NCBI GenBank assembly: GCA_020632655.1
Contig: JACKFD010000003.1
Coordinates: 186,001-250,000, forward strand
Direction: 5' to 3'
Source: Spirochaetaceae bacterium
GTDB lineage: Bacteria; Myxococcota_A; UBA9160; UBA4427
Length of the DNA stretch: 64,000 nt
The translations under genes and the position numbers were made by a program. The notes below the pieces were generated by a model. That model searched no databases and was not told the DNA's origin. It worked only from the letters and a program-made list of their open reading frames with translations. This document shows, piece by piece, positions 1-8,789 of this stretch (the stretch's first letter is position 1; every line of letters starts with the position of its first letter).

Positions 1-9
1 TGCGCGCCG

Positions 10-2202
10 ATGAGCGAGTCCTCCCGTCCCGAAACGTCGCCCGGGCGGCGCACCCTCTCCGAGACCGCCTCGAAGGCGATCGTCTCGGCCTGGGGCGTGC
101 CGCTGCCGCGGGAAGAGACGGCGTCCGACGCGAGCGGCGCCGCGCGGGCGGCTGTGCGGATCGGGTTCCCCGTCGTGTTGAAGCTCGTCGGCGATGGGAT
201 CGCCCACAAGACCGAGCGCGGGCTCGTGCGCCTCGGGCTGCGCGATGCGGCGTCGGTCGAAGCCGCGGCGCGCGAGCTGCTCGGGCGGGCGCGACCCGAG
301 GACGGCGAGGTCGCACTGCTCGTCGCGGAGCAGGTCGAGGGGCGCCGCGAGCTGATCGCCGGGATGGTGCGGGATCCGCAATTCGGGCCCTGCGTGCTGC
401 TCGGGCTCGGGGGCGTGCTCGCCGAGGGACTCGGGGACGTGGTCTTCGCGGTCGCGCCGCTCGCCCGGAGCGAGGCGCTCTCGATGGTGGACGGGCTCGC
501 CTCGTCGCGGCTCCTGACCCGACCCTTCCGCGGCGAGCCGGCGATCGATCGCGAGGCGCTCGCCGACGTGCTCGAGGGGCTGTCGCGGCTCGGCCTCGAG
601 CGGACGGACGTCGAGAGCGTCGACCTGAACCCGCTCGTCGTGGTCGGCGATCGGCCCATCGCGGTCGACGCGCTCGTCGAGCAGCGCGCGCGGGACGCCG
701 TCGATCCGGGTCCGCCCGCCGAGCCCCGCTCGGACGCCGCCCTGCTCGAGCGCTTCCGGCCGCTCTTCCATCCCCGCGGCATCGTCGTGGCCGGCGTGGC
801 GAGCCATCCCGGCAAGTTCGGCTTCGTCACGTTCCACAACCTGCTGTGCTTCGACTACCGCGGTCGGATCCTTCCCGTGAAGCCCGATGCGGCGGAGGTG
901 CTCGGGCACGCGACCCATGCGAGCGTCGACGAGCTGCCTTCGGGAGAGGCCGATCTCGTCTTCGTGTGCACGCCGAGCAAGGTGAACGTCGAGCTGCTGC
1001 GCGCGTGTGCGAAGAAGGGCGTCAAGGCGGCCTTCGTGACGAGCGCGGGCTACGGCGAGGCCGGCGAGGCGGGGCGTGCGATGCAGCGCGAGCTCGTCGC
1101 GGCGGCCGACGAGCTCGGGATGCTGCTGATCGGGCCGAACGGGCAGGGCGTCGTCTCGACGCCCGAATCGATGTGCGCGCAGATCGTCGCCCCGAATCCG
1201 CCGCCGGGTCGCATCGGCGTCGCCAGCCAGAGCGGCAATCTCGTCTCGGCCTACCTCAACTACGCCGTCGCGACCGGGGTCGGCGTCAGCAAGGCGGTCT
1301 CCCTCGGCAACTCGGCGCAGACGGGCCTCGCGGACCTGCTCGAGTACTTCTCCGTCGATCCGGACACCGACGTCGCACTCGCCTACGTCGAGGGCGTCGG
1401 CGACGGCCGGCGCTTCCGACGCGCCGCCGAGCGCCTGCTGCGCCGCAAGCCCCTCGTGCTCGTGAAGGGGGGGGCGCGCGCCGAGGGCCAGCGCGCCGCC
1501 GCCAGCCACACGGGCGCCCTCGCCAGCGACGATCGCGTCTTCGACGGCCTGTGTCGTCAGCTCGGCGTGCTGCGTGCGCCCACGGTCGAGGAGGCCTTCG
1601 AGTGGGCCGCGACGCTCGCGACCCAGCCGCTGCCTCACGGTCGCCGGGTCGTGATCTTCACCTCGGTCGGCGGCTGGGGCGTGCTGGCGGCGGATGCCTG
1701 CGCCGAGGTCGGGCTCGAGCTGATCCCGCTGCCGGAGTCGATCCGGAAGGCCATCGACGAGCGGGTGCCGGCGCGCTGGAGCCGCGGCAATCCGATCGAT
1801 CTCGCCGGGGGCGAGACCCGGGACACGATCCCCGAGATCCTCGACCTGCTCTGCGCGCATCCCGACGTCGACGCCGTGATCCATCTCGGTCTCGGCATCC
1901 AGTCGGCGACCGCAGGCCTCTTCCGCCGCGGGCGCTTCTTCCCCGAGCACGGCCTCGAGCGGATGGCCGGGTTCCACGAGCGACAGGACCAGCGTTATGT
2001 CGAGGCCGGGATCGAGGCGAGTCGGCGGCATGGCAAGCCCGTGCTGGTCGCGACGGAGCTGGTCGCGTCGAATCCCGAGAACCCCGGGCCCGCGACGCTG
2101 CGGGCACACGGGCGCCTCTGCTATCCGAGCGCGCATCGCGCCGTGCGGGCGTTGGGCGCGCTGGTGCGCTGGTCGGAGACGCGGGAACGGGCGGAGGGCT
2201 AG
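10..2202 (+). CDS. NDP-forming acyl-CoA synthetase (acetate-CoA ligase family)
   Basis: A 730-residue protein that should convert acyl-CoA, ADP or GDP and phosphate to free acid, NTP and CoA, or the reverse. Roughly residues 15-225 form an ATP-grasp domain of the succinyl-CoA synthetase beta type (FPVVLKLVGDGIAHKTERG, then ESVDLNPLVV). Residues about 245-370 are a CoA-binding Rossmann domain, and the rest is the ligase domain with SQSGNLVSAYLNY and the phosphohistidine-type SHTGALAS motif. All parts are in one chain with the ATP-grasp domain first, an order known in this family. The ATG has only nine bases before it in the window, so its ribosome binding site cannot be judged. It is followed 114 bases later by an ACT-domain gene. 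The acyl substrate cannot be told from sequence. Confidence 0.9.
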   Translation: MSESSRPETSPGRRTLSETASKAIVSAWGVPLPREETASDASGAARAAVRIGFPVVLKLVGDGIAHKTERGLVRLGLRDAASVEAAARELLGRARPEDGEVALLVAEQVEGRRELIAGMVRDPQFGPCVLLGLGGVLAEGLGDVVFAVAPLARSEALSMVDGLASSRLLTRPFRGEPAIDREALADVLEGLSRLGLERTDVESVDLNPLVVVGDRPIAVDALVEQRARDAVDPGPPAEPRSDAALLERFRPLFHPRGIVVAGVASHPGKFGFVTFHNLLCFDYRGRILPVKPDAAEVLGHATHASVDELPSGEADLVFVCTPSKVNVELLRACAKKGVKAAFVTSAGYGEAGEAGRAMQRELVAAADELGMLLIGPNGQGVVSTPESMCAQIVAPNPPPGRIGVASQSGNLVSAYLNYAVATGVGVSKAVSLGNSAQTGLADLLEYFSVDPDTDVALAYVEGVGDGRRFRRAAERLLRRKPLVLVKGGARAEGQRAAASHTGALASDDRVFDGLCRQLGVLRAPTVEEAFEWAATLATQPLPHGRRVVIFTSVGGWGVLAADACAEVGLELIPLPESIRKAIDERVPARWSRGNPIDLAGGETRDTIPEILDLLCAHPDVDAVIHLGLGIQSATAGLFRRGRFFPEHGLERMAGFHERQDQRYVEAGIEASRRHGKPVLVATELVASNPENPGPATLRAHGRLCYPSAHRAVRALGALVRWSETRERAEG

Positions 2203-2315
2203 CCCGAGGCCTGGACGGGCCGTCGGGTGGCGGGGGTTTCCGGCCGGCTCGCCTGTTTTCGCGGGCCGGGCCGGCGGTCGGAAGAGGGGGTCGAGAGGCC
2301 CCGGAGGGTAGGAGC

Positions 2316-2849
2316 ATGGCGCGCGCACTCGTGCTGACGGTGATCGGCGAGGATCGGCCGGGGCTGGTCGAGGATCTCTCGGGGCTGATCGCGAGTCACG
2401 ACGGCAGCTGGGACGAGAGCCGGATGGCGCGGCTGGCGGGCCACTTCGCGGGCGTGGTCCAGATCCATCTGCCCGAGGAGTCGGCCGAGGGCCTGATCGC
2501 CGCCTTGCCCGGACTCTCGGCGCGGGGCCTCGAGGTCAGCGTCGTCGACAGCGACTGGCGCCTCGCGACGATCGACCACCGCGACAGCTTCCGACTCGAC
2601 CTCGTCGGCCAGGACCGACCCGGCATCGTGCGCGACATCTCCCATGCGCTGGCCGCGCTCGGCGTGAGCGTGCAGGACCTGCGGACGGTGGTGGAGAGTG
2701 CGCCGATGTCGGGGGAGCGACTCTTCCGTGCGCACGCCGAGCTCGCCCCGCCGCCGGACGTGAAGCTCGCGCGCGTACGGGCGGCGCTCGAGCAGCTGGC
2801 GAACGAGCTGATGGTCGACTTCACGCTCGAGGCCGGCTCGGGCAGCTGA
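2316..2849 (+). CDS. Tandem ACT-domain protein, GcvR-like
   Basis: A 177-residue protein with two ACT domains, each opening with the typical motif (VIGEDRPGLVEDLS near residue 8, LVGQDRPGIVRDIS near 97). GcvR, the regulator of the glycine cleavage system, has this layout and length, and ACT domains usually bind amino acids. The start is the ATG at 2316, with GGAG just upstream; reading in this frame is open far upstream, but only the part from 2316 is family-like. There is no gcv gene nearby, so the target is unknown. It may instead be a general small-ligand sensor. Confidence 0.8.
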   Translation: MARALVLTVIGEDRPGLVEDLSGLIASHDGSWDESRMARLAGHFAGVVQIHLPEESAEGLIAALPGLSARGLEVSVVDSDWRLATIDHRDSFRLDLVGQDRPGIVRDISHALAALGVSVQDLRTVVESAPMSGERLFRAHAELAPPPDVKLARVRAALEQLANELMVDFTLEAGSGS

Positions 2850-3035
2850 GTCACGCGCGGGACAGGGCCCGATGGCCGGGCTGGCGTGGCCTTCGCCTTG
2901 ACCGGAGGCTGAGCCGCGGGTAGCACGCCGGCCGATCGGGGGTGCGAACACGTCGATCCGTTGCTCGCATCCGAGCAGGATTCGAGGCCGTCTGAACGCG
3001 AATTGTGGCGCCGTTCCGGTAGAACTCCCGACACG

Positions 3036-3611
3036 ATGCGAATCAAGTTCGGAGAGTTCGAGCTCGACGAGGAGCGCTTCTGCCTTCATCGGGCGGGGCG
3101 CGCGGTGTCGATCCGGCCGAAGGTCTTCGACCTGCTCGCCTATCTCGTACGACATCGCGAGCGGGTCGTACTCCGGGAGGAGCTGGTCGATGCCTTGTGG
3201 GGCTCGACCGTCGTCTGCCTCGGCTCGCTCTCGGGCCTGGTCAACGAGCTGCGCTCCGCGCTCGGTGAACGCGGACGGGGTCCCTCGTCGATCCGGACCG
3301 TGCACGGACGGGGCTACCAGTTCGTGGCGCCGGTGCGCGTGTGCGATGCCGTGACGGGCGCGTCGCCGGATCTCGAGACGACACGTCCGAAGCGTGGTCG
3401 TACGCCGCTGCCCCGGGCGCTCGCGGACGAGCTGCTCGCGCACGTGGAGAGCGATCCCGGTCGCCTCGATGCGGTCGTGTCGTGGCTCGAGGCGTCGGTG
3501 GGCGCGGCGCGCGAGGCGGGCGTGTCCTCGGCGATGCGCGACGTCGCGCGTGCGATGCGGAGCGTGCGACCCGGGGCGGCGCTGCGCGATGGCAAGGCCA
3601 ATCGCGGCTGA
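3036..3611 (+). CDS. Winged-helix DNA-binding regulator (OmpR/PhoB-type C-terminal domain)
   Basis: A 191-residue protein whose first about 100 residues are a complete OmpR/PhoB winged helix (FGEFELDEERFCLHRAGR, PKVFDLLAYLVRH, IRTVHGRGYQFVAPV). The domain lies at the N-terminus, as in CadC and the pH- and TPR-linked regulators. No receiver domain, membrane segment or TPR follows, only about 90 alanine- and arginine-rich residues of no known fold. The ATG at 3036 begins exactly at the domain edge, so it was chosen over an in-frame ATG at 2961. It could be a truncated CadC-type regulator or a stand-alone DNA-binding protein. No target is evident. Confidence 0.75.
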   Translation: MRIKFGEFELDEERFCLHRAGRAVSIRPKVFDLLAYLVRHRERVVLREELVDALWGSTVVCLGSLSGLVNELRSALGERGRGPSSIRTVHGRGYQFVAPVRVCDAVTGASPDLETTRPKRGRTPLPRALADELLAHVESDPGRLDAVVSWLEASVGAAREAGVSSAMRDVARAMRSVRPGAALRDGKANRG

Positions 3612-3934
3612 TCGCGGTCGACGCCCTCGGCGACGCGCGCGTGCCGTCTTTCCCGCGCCTCCCCGTCCTGCGGTGGCGCGGACCGAGGGCGAGGGGCCGC
3701 GGTTCGACGGCGAGAACGGCGAGCGGGCCGTGATCGTGGCTTCGCGTCCGGGTGATGTCGTGTCAGAATGGGCGAGGGAACGTGATTGGCGTGGGGCAGT
3801 CGATGCGTTTAAGCTCCGCGCGCATCGGGCAGGCCAGCCCGAGTCACTGCGCGCGGGCGATGCCATCCCTTCCCGTCCTGCAGGACCCGCTCATCCCGTC
3901 CGAGCTTCGGCTGCCGGTCGGGCAAGAGGAATCG
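3612..3934. other. Long non-coding interval (323 bases) with weak promoter-like sequence
   Basis: Between the winged-helix gene and the TerB-like gene there is no convincing coding sequence. The frame of the downstream gene is open back to 3752, but that upstream part has no recognisable domain, and the good ribosome binding site is at 3924-3930. A possible promoter is listed separately. Nothing else is seen. Confidence 0.5.
3786..3813 (+). promoter_or_regulatory. Possible sigma-70-type promoter for the TerB-like gene
   Basis: TTGGCG at 3786-3791 and TTTAAG at 3808-3813 are separated by 16 bases, each matching four of six consensus positions. It lies about 120 bases before the start codon at 3935, in one of the few less GC-rich spots of the interval. 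This is a pattern match only. Confidence 0.25.
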
Positions 3935-4264
3935 ATGTTCGATCGGCTCGACCGTCGCGACCGGCTCCGGCTGGTCGAATTCGTCTGCTCCTTCGCGTGG
4001 GCGGATCTGGAGATCCAGCCCGAGGAGCGCGTCTTCATCGCGCGGCTGATCCGACGCCTCGACCTCGACGCGGAGGAGGATCGCCAGGTCCAGCAATGGC
4101 TCGAGCGGCCGCCGCGGATCGACGATCTCGATCCGACCTCGATCCCCCCCGCCCATCGCCGCCTCTTCGTCGAAGCGATCTCGGGCCTGATCGAGGCCGA
4201 TGGCGAGATCTCGGCCGAGGAGCGCGACTCCTTCGAGATCTTCCAGCAGCTGCTGATCGACTGA
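3935..4264 (+). CDS. TerB-like helical protein
   Basis: A 109-residue all-helical acidic protein. The segments LRLVEFVCSFAWADLEIQPEERVFIARLIRRL and, 60 residues on, FVEAISGLIEADGEISAEERDSF have the paired A-x-D-G/E-x-I-x-x-E-E pattern of the TerB/DUF533-type family, which has been linked to tellurite resistance and membrane-associated stress systems. No other ter gene is nearby, so the specific role is unknown. The start is ATG 3935, preceded by AGAGGA at 3924-3930; an in-frame ATG at 3752 would add 61 residues without family features. Confidence 0.65.
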   Translation: MFDRLDRRDRLRLVEFVCSFAWADLEIQPEERVFIARLIRRLDLDAEEDRQVQQWLERPPRIDDLDPTSIPPAHRRLFVEAISGLIEADGEISAEERDSFEIFQQLLID

Positions 4265-4307
4265 TCGATCGATCGAGGCCGCGCACGGCGCCACGCCGCT
4301 TCCCCGG

Positions 4308-5225
4308 TCACGCCGTTCGGCGGGCCTTCCCGCGTGGCGGCATCGGGATCAGCATCGACGTCTCGTCGATCACCTGCTGGTAGTTCGCCCGCCGCTCGAG
4401 CGAGCGCTTCTCGATCAGGGGGATGCTCACGAAGAGGAACATGGCCGAGATCGCGAGCGGGGCGGCGATCGCCCACTGCCCCCAGACCGGATCGGCCGCG
4501 AATCCGAAGAGCCAGAGGCTCCACCACACGAGCATCTCGCCCAGGTAGTTCGGATGCCGCGAGTATCGCCAGAGTCCGGTTCGCAGCGTCTCCCCGGGCT
4601 TCTTCGGGCCGGTCACGAAGGCGCGCAGCTGGGCGTCGGCGATCCACTCGAAGCCGATGCCGAGCAGGCCCACGGCGAGGGCCAGGCCATCGATCGGGCC
4701 GACCGCGCGGGTCGGGTCGAGGAGCGCGGGCCAGGCCGCCAGCAGGCCCGCGAAGACGATCAGCGTCGGAAAGAGGTGGATCCCACCGAAGCTGATCGCC
4801 CAGTAGGCGCGCGGGGCCATCTCGCGGAAGTCCACGTAGCGCCAGTCCTCGTGGTCGAGCCCGCTCCAGCCCCGGGCCCAGTTCCAGGTGAGCCGGACGC
4901 CCCAGACGGTCACGACGAAGGCGACGCCGGCCATTCGCAGGGCCGGCACGTCCTCCGGCGCGAGGCCGATCCAGTAGAGCACGATCGCGATCGGGATCAC
5001 GCTCCAGTAGGCGTCGTAGAAGCTCGAGTTGTCGTACGCGACGCTCCAGCCGAAGATCACGACCGTCGCGACCAGGTCCGCCGCGAAGGTGCGCCAGATC
5101 GGATCCTCGATCGGCGCGAAGGCGATCGTCGCCCAGCCCGCCGCCAACGCCATCACGTAGGACAGGGTCACGAGCACGAAGGCGCGTGATCGGGACGGGA
5201 CGTTCGCGTTCGTTCGTTCGCTCAT
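4308..5225 (-). CDS. DUF1295 / steroid 5-alpha-reductase-like membrane protein
   Basis: A 305-residue integral membrane protein with about seven hydrophobic segments. The C-terminal half carries the family signature (GLWRYSRHPNYLGEMLVWW, near residues 228-246) shared by DUF1295, steroid 5-alpha reductases and isoprenylcysteine methyltransferases, with the His-Pro-Asn-Tyr core seen. It probably reduces or methylates a lipid-like substrate in the membrane, but the reaction cannot be fixed. The ATG at 5225 has AGAGGAGAG shortly upstream. The acyl-CoA ligase gene lies upstream on the same strand, 80 bases away, so the two may be co-transcribed. Confidence 0.8.
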   Translation of the reverse strand: MSERTNANVPSRSRAFVLVTLSYVMALAAGWATIAFAPIEDPIWRTFAADLVATVVIFGWSVAYDNSSFYDAYWSVIPIAIVLYWIGLAPEDVPALRMAGVAFVVTVWGVRLTWNWARGWSGLDHEDWRYVDFREMAPRAYWAISFGGIHLFPTLIVFAGLLAAWPALLDPTRAVGPIDGLALAVGLLGIGFEWIADAQLRAFVTGPKKPGETLRTGLWRYSRHPNYLGEMLVWWSLWLFGFAADPVWGQWAIAAPLAISAMFLFVSIPLIEKRSLERRANYQQVIDETSMLIPMPPRGKARRTA

Positions 5226-5305
5226 CTCGGTCTCTCCTCTGGTCGTCCCCGTCGCGTCAGCGCCCCCGTCCGAGCCGGGTCCAGCGAGGGGGAGTGCGCG
5301 CCGGC

Positions 5306-6886
5306 CTAGCCCGCGACCTTCCGGTCGCCCTGCCAGAAGGCCTCGCGCAGCTTGTATTTCTGGAGCTTGCCCGTCGCGGTGCGGGGCAGCTCCGGGACGA
5401 AGCGCACCCGGGTGGGGCACTTGAAGTGGGCGAGGCGCTCGCGGCAGAAGCCGATCAGGTCCGCCTCGCTCGCGCGGACGTCCTTGCGGAGCACGACCAG
5501 CGCGACGGGCGTCTCGCCCCACTTCTCGTGCGGGACGCCGATCACGGCGCACTCGAGCACGGCGGGATGCTGGTAGAGGCAGTCCTCGATCTCCGGGCTG
5601 GAGATGTTCTCGCCACCCGAGATGATCACGTCCTTCTTGCGGTCCACGATGTGGATGTTCTCGAACGCGTCCCAGACGGCGAGGTCGCCGGTATGGAAGT
5701 AGCCGTCGTAGATGGCGGCGTCGGTCTGATCGGGCTGCTCGTAGTAGCCGGCGAAGACGACGTTCGAGCGGGCGCAGACCTCGCCGATCGAGGTCCCGTC
5801 CTTCGGTACGGGTCGGCCCGCCTCGTCGAGCACCTTCAGGTCGACGCCGATGCCGGCGACGCCCGCGCGCGCACGGCGCGCCCAGTCCGTCGCATCGGTG
5901 GTGGCGTCGGGGCGGGAGGTCGTCAGCAGCGGCGCCGTCTCCGTGAGGCCGTAGAGCTGGATGAACTCCCAGCCGAGCTCGCTCTCGAGCCGCTCGATGA
6001 AGGCGGCGGGCGGGGGGGCACCGGCGACGGTGAAGCGGGGGCGCGTGTGGAACGTGAAGCGCTCGCGCCCCTTCGTGTCGAGGATCGTGCGCAGCACGGC
6101 GGGCGCCATGCAGGCGAAGGTGACGCCCTCGTCCGCGATCAGCCGCAGGATCTGGTCGCCCTCGATCGCGCGCAGGATCACGTGGGTGCCGGCCATCGCC
6201 GTCAGGGCGTAGACGCCGCCCCATCCGTTGCAATGGAACATGGGCAGCGTCCAGAGCTCGACGTCGTCGTGACGGATGCCGAGGTGGGCGATCATGTTGT
6301 AGGCGTTCAGGTAGAGGTTGCGATGCGTCATCATGACGCCCTTGGGCCGGCTCGTCGTGCCCGAGGTGTAGTTGATCGAGACGAGGTCGTTCTCGCCGAT
6401 CGACGCCGGGCGCTCGGGCGGCGCAGCGCTCGCCCCCTCGACCAGCGCGTTCCAGGACGTCCAGCCCGGCGCGGGCGTGCCCCGATCCTGTGCGGCGATC
6501 CAGTGGCGCACCTTCGGCAGCCGGTCGCGGATCTCGTCGACGACGTGCGTGTACTCCCCGTCCACGAGCACGGCGCAGACGCCAGCGTGGTTCAGGATGT
6601 ACTCGTGGTCCGCGGACGTGAGGCGGTAGTTGAGGGGGACGAGGACCAGCCCGATCTGCGCCGTGGCGTAGAAGCTCTCGAGGTAGAAGTGGGAGTTCGG
6701 GCTCAGCATGCAGACCCGGTCGCCGGGTCGCAGGCCGAGGTCGAGCAGCACGTTCGAGAGGCGATCGATGCGTTCCGCGAGCGCGCGGTAGTCGAGGCGG
6801 AGATCGCCTTCGACGCAGGCGGTCTTGTCGGGGTAGAGCCGCACGGCGCGGTCGAGGAAATCGGTGATCAGCAGCGGAACCTGCAT
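5306..6886 (-). CDS. AMP-forming acyl-CoA synthetase (fatty-acyl-CoA ligase family)
   Basis: A 526-residue member of the ANL adenylate-forming superfamily, which activates a carboxylic acid with ATP and joins it to CoA. Seen: the phosphate loop INYTSGTTSRPKGV (about residues 172-185), the IQLYGLTETAP motif, GYFHTGDLAVWD, the hinge IVDRKKDVIISGGENI, and the C-terminal lysine in PRTATGKLQKYKLRE. The length fits medium- or long-chain ligases. The ATG at 6886 has GGGAGG upstream; the frame is open further but not family-like. The preferred acid is not predictable. Its neighbour may be a lipid-modifying membrane enzyme. Confidence 0.9.
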   Translation of the reverse strand: MQVPLLITDFLDRAVRLYPDKTACVEGDLRLDYRALAERIDRLSNVLLDLGLRPGDRVCMLSPNSHFYLESFYATAQIGLVLVPLNYRLTSADHEYILNHAGVCAVLVDGEYTHVVDEIRDRLPKVRHWIAAQDRGTPAPGWTSWNALVEGASAAPPERPASIGENDLVSINYTSGTTSRPKGVMMTHRNLYLNAYNMIAHLGIRHDDVELWTLPMFHCNGWGGVYALTAMAGTHVILRAIEGDQILRLIADEGVTFACMAPAVLRTILDTKGRERFTFHTRPRFTVAGAPPPAAFIERLESELGWEFIQLYGLTETAPLLTTSRPDATTDATDWARRARAGVAGIGVDLKVLDEAGRPVPKDGTSIGEVCARSNVVFAGYYEQPDQTDAAIYDGYFHTGDLAVWDAFENIHIVDRKKDVIISGGENISSPEIEDCLYQHPAVLECAVIGVPHEKWGETPVALVVLRKDVRASEADLIGFCRERLAHFKCPTRVRFVPELPRTATGKLQKYKLREAFWQGDRKVAG

Positions 6887-7049
6887 GCTCGGGCCTCCCT
6901 GCGCGGTCGGCGAGTGTAGTGGGGCGCGGCGGCACACGGGAGGGTCCGTCCGAGCGAGAGGAGCCGCGAGGACGTCGGGGCTGCTACCGTCCGCGCCGCT
7001 CGCGAACGGGGCGCGGTCGCGCCCGCAGCCGGCTCGAGAGCGCGTGACG

Positions 7050-7715
7050 ATGGGGAGGGACGAGGTGGGGCTTTCGGAGTTCGGAGTCGGGATCGAGGGG
7101 CGGAGCGGGGGCGTCGCGACCCGCGCGGAGCGCATGCGGTCGGCGGAGCCGGAGGAGTCGAGCGGGCGCGAGGAGGGCCTCGGGGCGCGCATGCTGCGAA
7201 CCCGGACGGTGCTCGTCTCGGGGCAGGTCGACGACAAGCTCGCCGAGAAGACGATCGCCCAGCTCCTGATCCTCGACGCCGAGAGCCACGACCCGATCCG
7301 CGTGATGATCACGTCCCAGGGTGGCCACGTCGACTCGGGCTTCGCGATCCACGACGTGCTGCGCTTCATCGACTCGCCCGTCGTCACGATCGGCGCCGGC
7401 TGGGTCGCGAGCATCGCCGTTCCGATCCTCTTCGGGGCGCCGAAGGAGCGGCGTTACTCCCTGCCGCATACGCGCTTCCTGCTGCACCAGCCCTCGGGCG
7501 GCGCCGGCGGTCAGGCGAGCGACATCCGCATCGAGGCGGAGGAGATCCTCAAGGTGCGCGAACGGCTGAACCAGCTGATCGCTGGCGAGACGGGGCAGCC
7601 CGTCGAGCGCGTGGCCAAGGACAGCGACCGCAACTTCTGGATGGATGCGAGCCAGGCCCTCGACTACGGGCTGGTCGGTCGGGTCGTCACGCGCGCCTCG
7701 GAGATCGGAGCCTGA
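7050..7715 (+). CDS. ClpP-family peptidase paralogue with Asn at the catalytic Asp position
   Basis: A protein of about 221 residues homologous to the proteolytic subunit of Clp over residues about 55-215 (GQVDDKLAEKTIAQLL, ITSQGG oxyanion loop, GWVASIA with the serine, FLLHQPSGG with the histidine, GQASDI). In the third triad motif the E. coli sequence TERDRF corresponds here to SDRNFW, so Asn replaces the catalytic Asp. The chain may be inactive or regulatory, or rely on an altered triad. The start is uncertain: ATGs at 7050, 7134 and 7191 are in frame, none with a strong ribosome binding site, and the family region begins just after 7191. No ATPase partner is adjacent. Confidence 0.8.
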   Translation: MGRDEVGLSEFGVGIEGRSGGVATRAERMRSAEPEESSGREEGLGARMLRTRTVLVSGQVDDKLAEKTIAQLLILDAESHDPIRVMITSQGGHVDSGFAIHDVLRFIDSPVVTIGAGWVASIAVPILFGAPKERRYSLPHTRFLLHQPSGGAGGQASDIRIEAEEILKVRERLNQLIAGETGQPVERVAKDSDRNFWMDASQALDYGLVGRVVTRASEIGA

Positions 7716-7763
7716 CGCGGTGAAGGCACCCGGAGCGGCGCGAGGCGGGCGAGGGGCTCGCCC

Positions 7764-8093
7764 TCAGAGCGAGAAGCTCTCGCCGCAGCCGCAGGTCTCC
7801 TTCGCACTCGGGTGGTCGATCCGGAAGCCGGCGTCGTTCAGCGCGTCCGAGAAGTCGATCGTGATGCCCTCGAGATAGGGCGCGCTCTCCGGGTCGACCC
7901 AGACCCGGAGGCCGTCGAACTCGAGCTCTGCGTCGTCCGCTCCGCGCGTCGCGTCGAAGAGCAGCTCGTAGCGCATCCCGCTACAGCCGCCGTGGCGCAC
8001 CGCGACGCGCAGCCCGCCGCCTGCATGCTCGCTCGATGCGAGCAGCTGCTTCGCCTTCTTCGAGGCCATCTCGGTCAGCTGGAGCTGGATCAT
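7764..8093 (-). CDS. HesB/IscA-type iron-sulfur cluster carrier
   Basis: A 109-residue A-type iron-sulfur carrier. It has the three conserved cysteines of the family: one in HGGCSGMRYEL near residue 39 and the pair in ETCGCGESF close to the C-terminus. These proteins accept clusters from scaffolds and hand them to apo-enzymes in the cytosol. The ATG at 8093 overlaps the stop of the Rrf2 gene by four bases (ATGA) and has GGAGAG upstream, so the two are a translationally coupled pair. The radical-SAM enzyme MoaA, a cluster client, is encoded divergently next door. IscA, ErpA or SufA cannot be distinguished. Confidence 0.88.
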   Translation of the reverse strand: MIQLQLTEMASKKAKQLLASSEHAGGGLRVAVRHGGCSGMRYELLFDATRGADDAELEFDGLRVWVDPESAPYLEGITIDFSDALNDAGFRIDHPSAKETCGCGESFSL

Positions 8094-8659
8094 CGGTTCG
8101 TCTCTCCACGGGTCGCGATCCGCGACCGTTCGGGGCGCACGCCCCGGCTCGGGGTGGTCGGGCCTCTCGTCGTCGGGGGCGGCGTCGTGCGTGGTGCGCT
8201 CGCGCTCAGGATCGGCAGCTCGATCCGATCGGGTCGCTCGAGCGTGCCACCACAGAGCTCCGCGAGGCTCACGGCCTCGAGGGCGGAGCGCACCTCGTCG
8301 CCGATCCGCCGCCACAGCGACGCCACCGCGCACGCGGTCGTCCGTCGGCAATCGATCCGGTCGGCCGGCTCGCAGTCACAGGGTGTGGTCGGCAGGAAGG
8401 CCTCGTCGAGCGCCTGGATCGCGTCCCAGACCGTGATCGAGCCCGCCGGGCGGGCGAGCTGATAGCCGCCGCCGGCGCCGCGCACGCTCTCGACCAGGCC
8501 CGCGAGTCGCAGGGCCCGCATCAGCTTGGCGGCGTAGACCTCCGAGAGGCCTTCGTGGGCGGCGATGCGTGCGATCGGTACGGGTGCGCCGGCCCCGCCG
8601 CCGAGGGCGACCTGCAGCAGACAGCGGAGCCCCGCCTCCTCACGACCGAGCAGATGCAT
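8090..8659 (-). CDS. Rrf2-family transcriptional regulator, IscR-like cluster cysteines
   Basis: A 189-residue regulator with an N-terminal winged helix of the Rrf2 type (IARIAAHEGLSEVYAAKLMRALRLAGLVES, GGYQLARP) and a cysteine cluster in the next segment (PCDCEPADRIDC, then TTAC), close to the spacing that binds an iron-sulfur cluster in IscR, NsrR and RirA. It is therefore expected to sense cluster or iron status and control the downstream HesB gene. About 50 Pro/Thr/Arg-rich residues extend beyond the usual family length. The ATG at 8659 begins at the domain edge. A 10-bp palindrome just upstream is a candidate operator. Confidence 0.85.
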   Translation of the reverse strand: MHLLGREEAGLRCLLQVALGGGAGAPVPIARIAAHEGLSEVYAAKLMRALRLAGLVESVRGAGGGYQLARPAGSITVWDAIQALDEAFLPTTPCDCEPADRIDCRRTTACAVASLWRRIGDEVRSALEAVSLAELCGGTLERPDRIELPILSASAPRTTPPPTTRGPTTPSRGVRPERSRIATRGETNR

Positions 8660-8681
8660 GGCGCGGAGCGTAAGATAGAAT

Positions 8682-8691
8682 ACCGATCGGT
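8682..8691. promoter_or_regulatory. Candidate Rrf2 operator (10-bp palindrome)
   Basis: ACCGATCGGT is a perfect palindrome inside the only AT-richer stretch (8671-8696) between the Rrf2 gene and moaA. On the minus strand it overlaps TTGACC, a near-consensus -35 element. The position suits autoregulation by the Rrf2 protein and possible control of moaA, whose start is 100 bases away. Binding is inferred from position and symmetry. Confidence 0.4.
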
Positions 8692-8789
8692 CAAGATTGG
8701 CCGGCCCGCCTGGTGTCGACGGGCGCCGCGCGCGGAGGCCTGCGAGACTCGTCGGCCCCCGATCGGCTGGAGACAGGAGACGGCTTCGC

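Noticed and set aside
4308..6935. One long minus-strand protein spanning the DUF1295 and acyl-CoA ligase genes
   Set aside because: The frame upstream of 5225 is a shifted reading of the ligase gene; each true gene has its own ribosome binding site.
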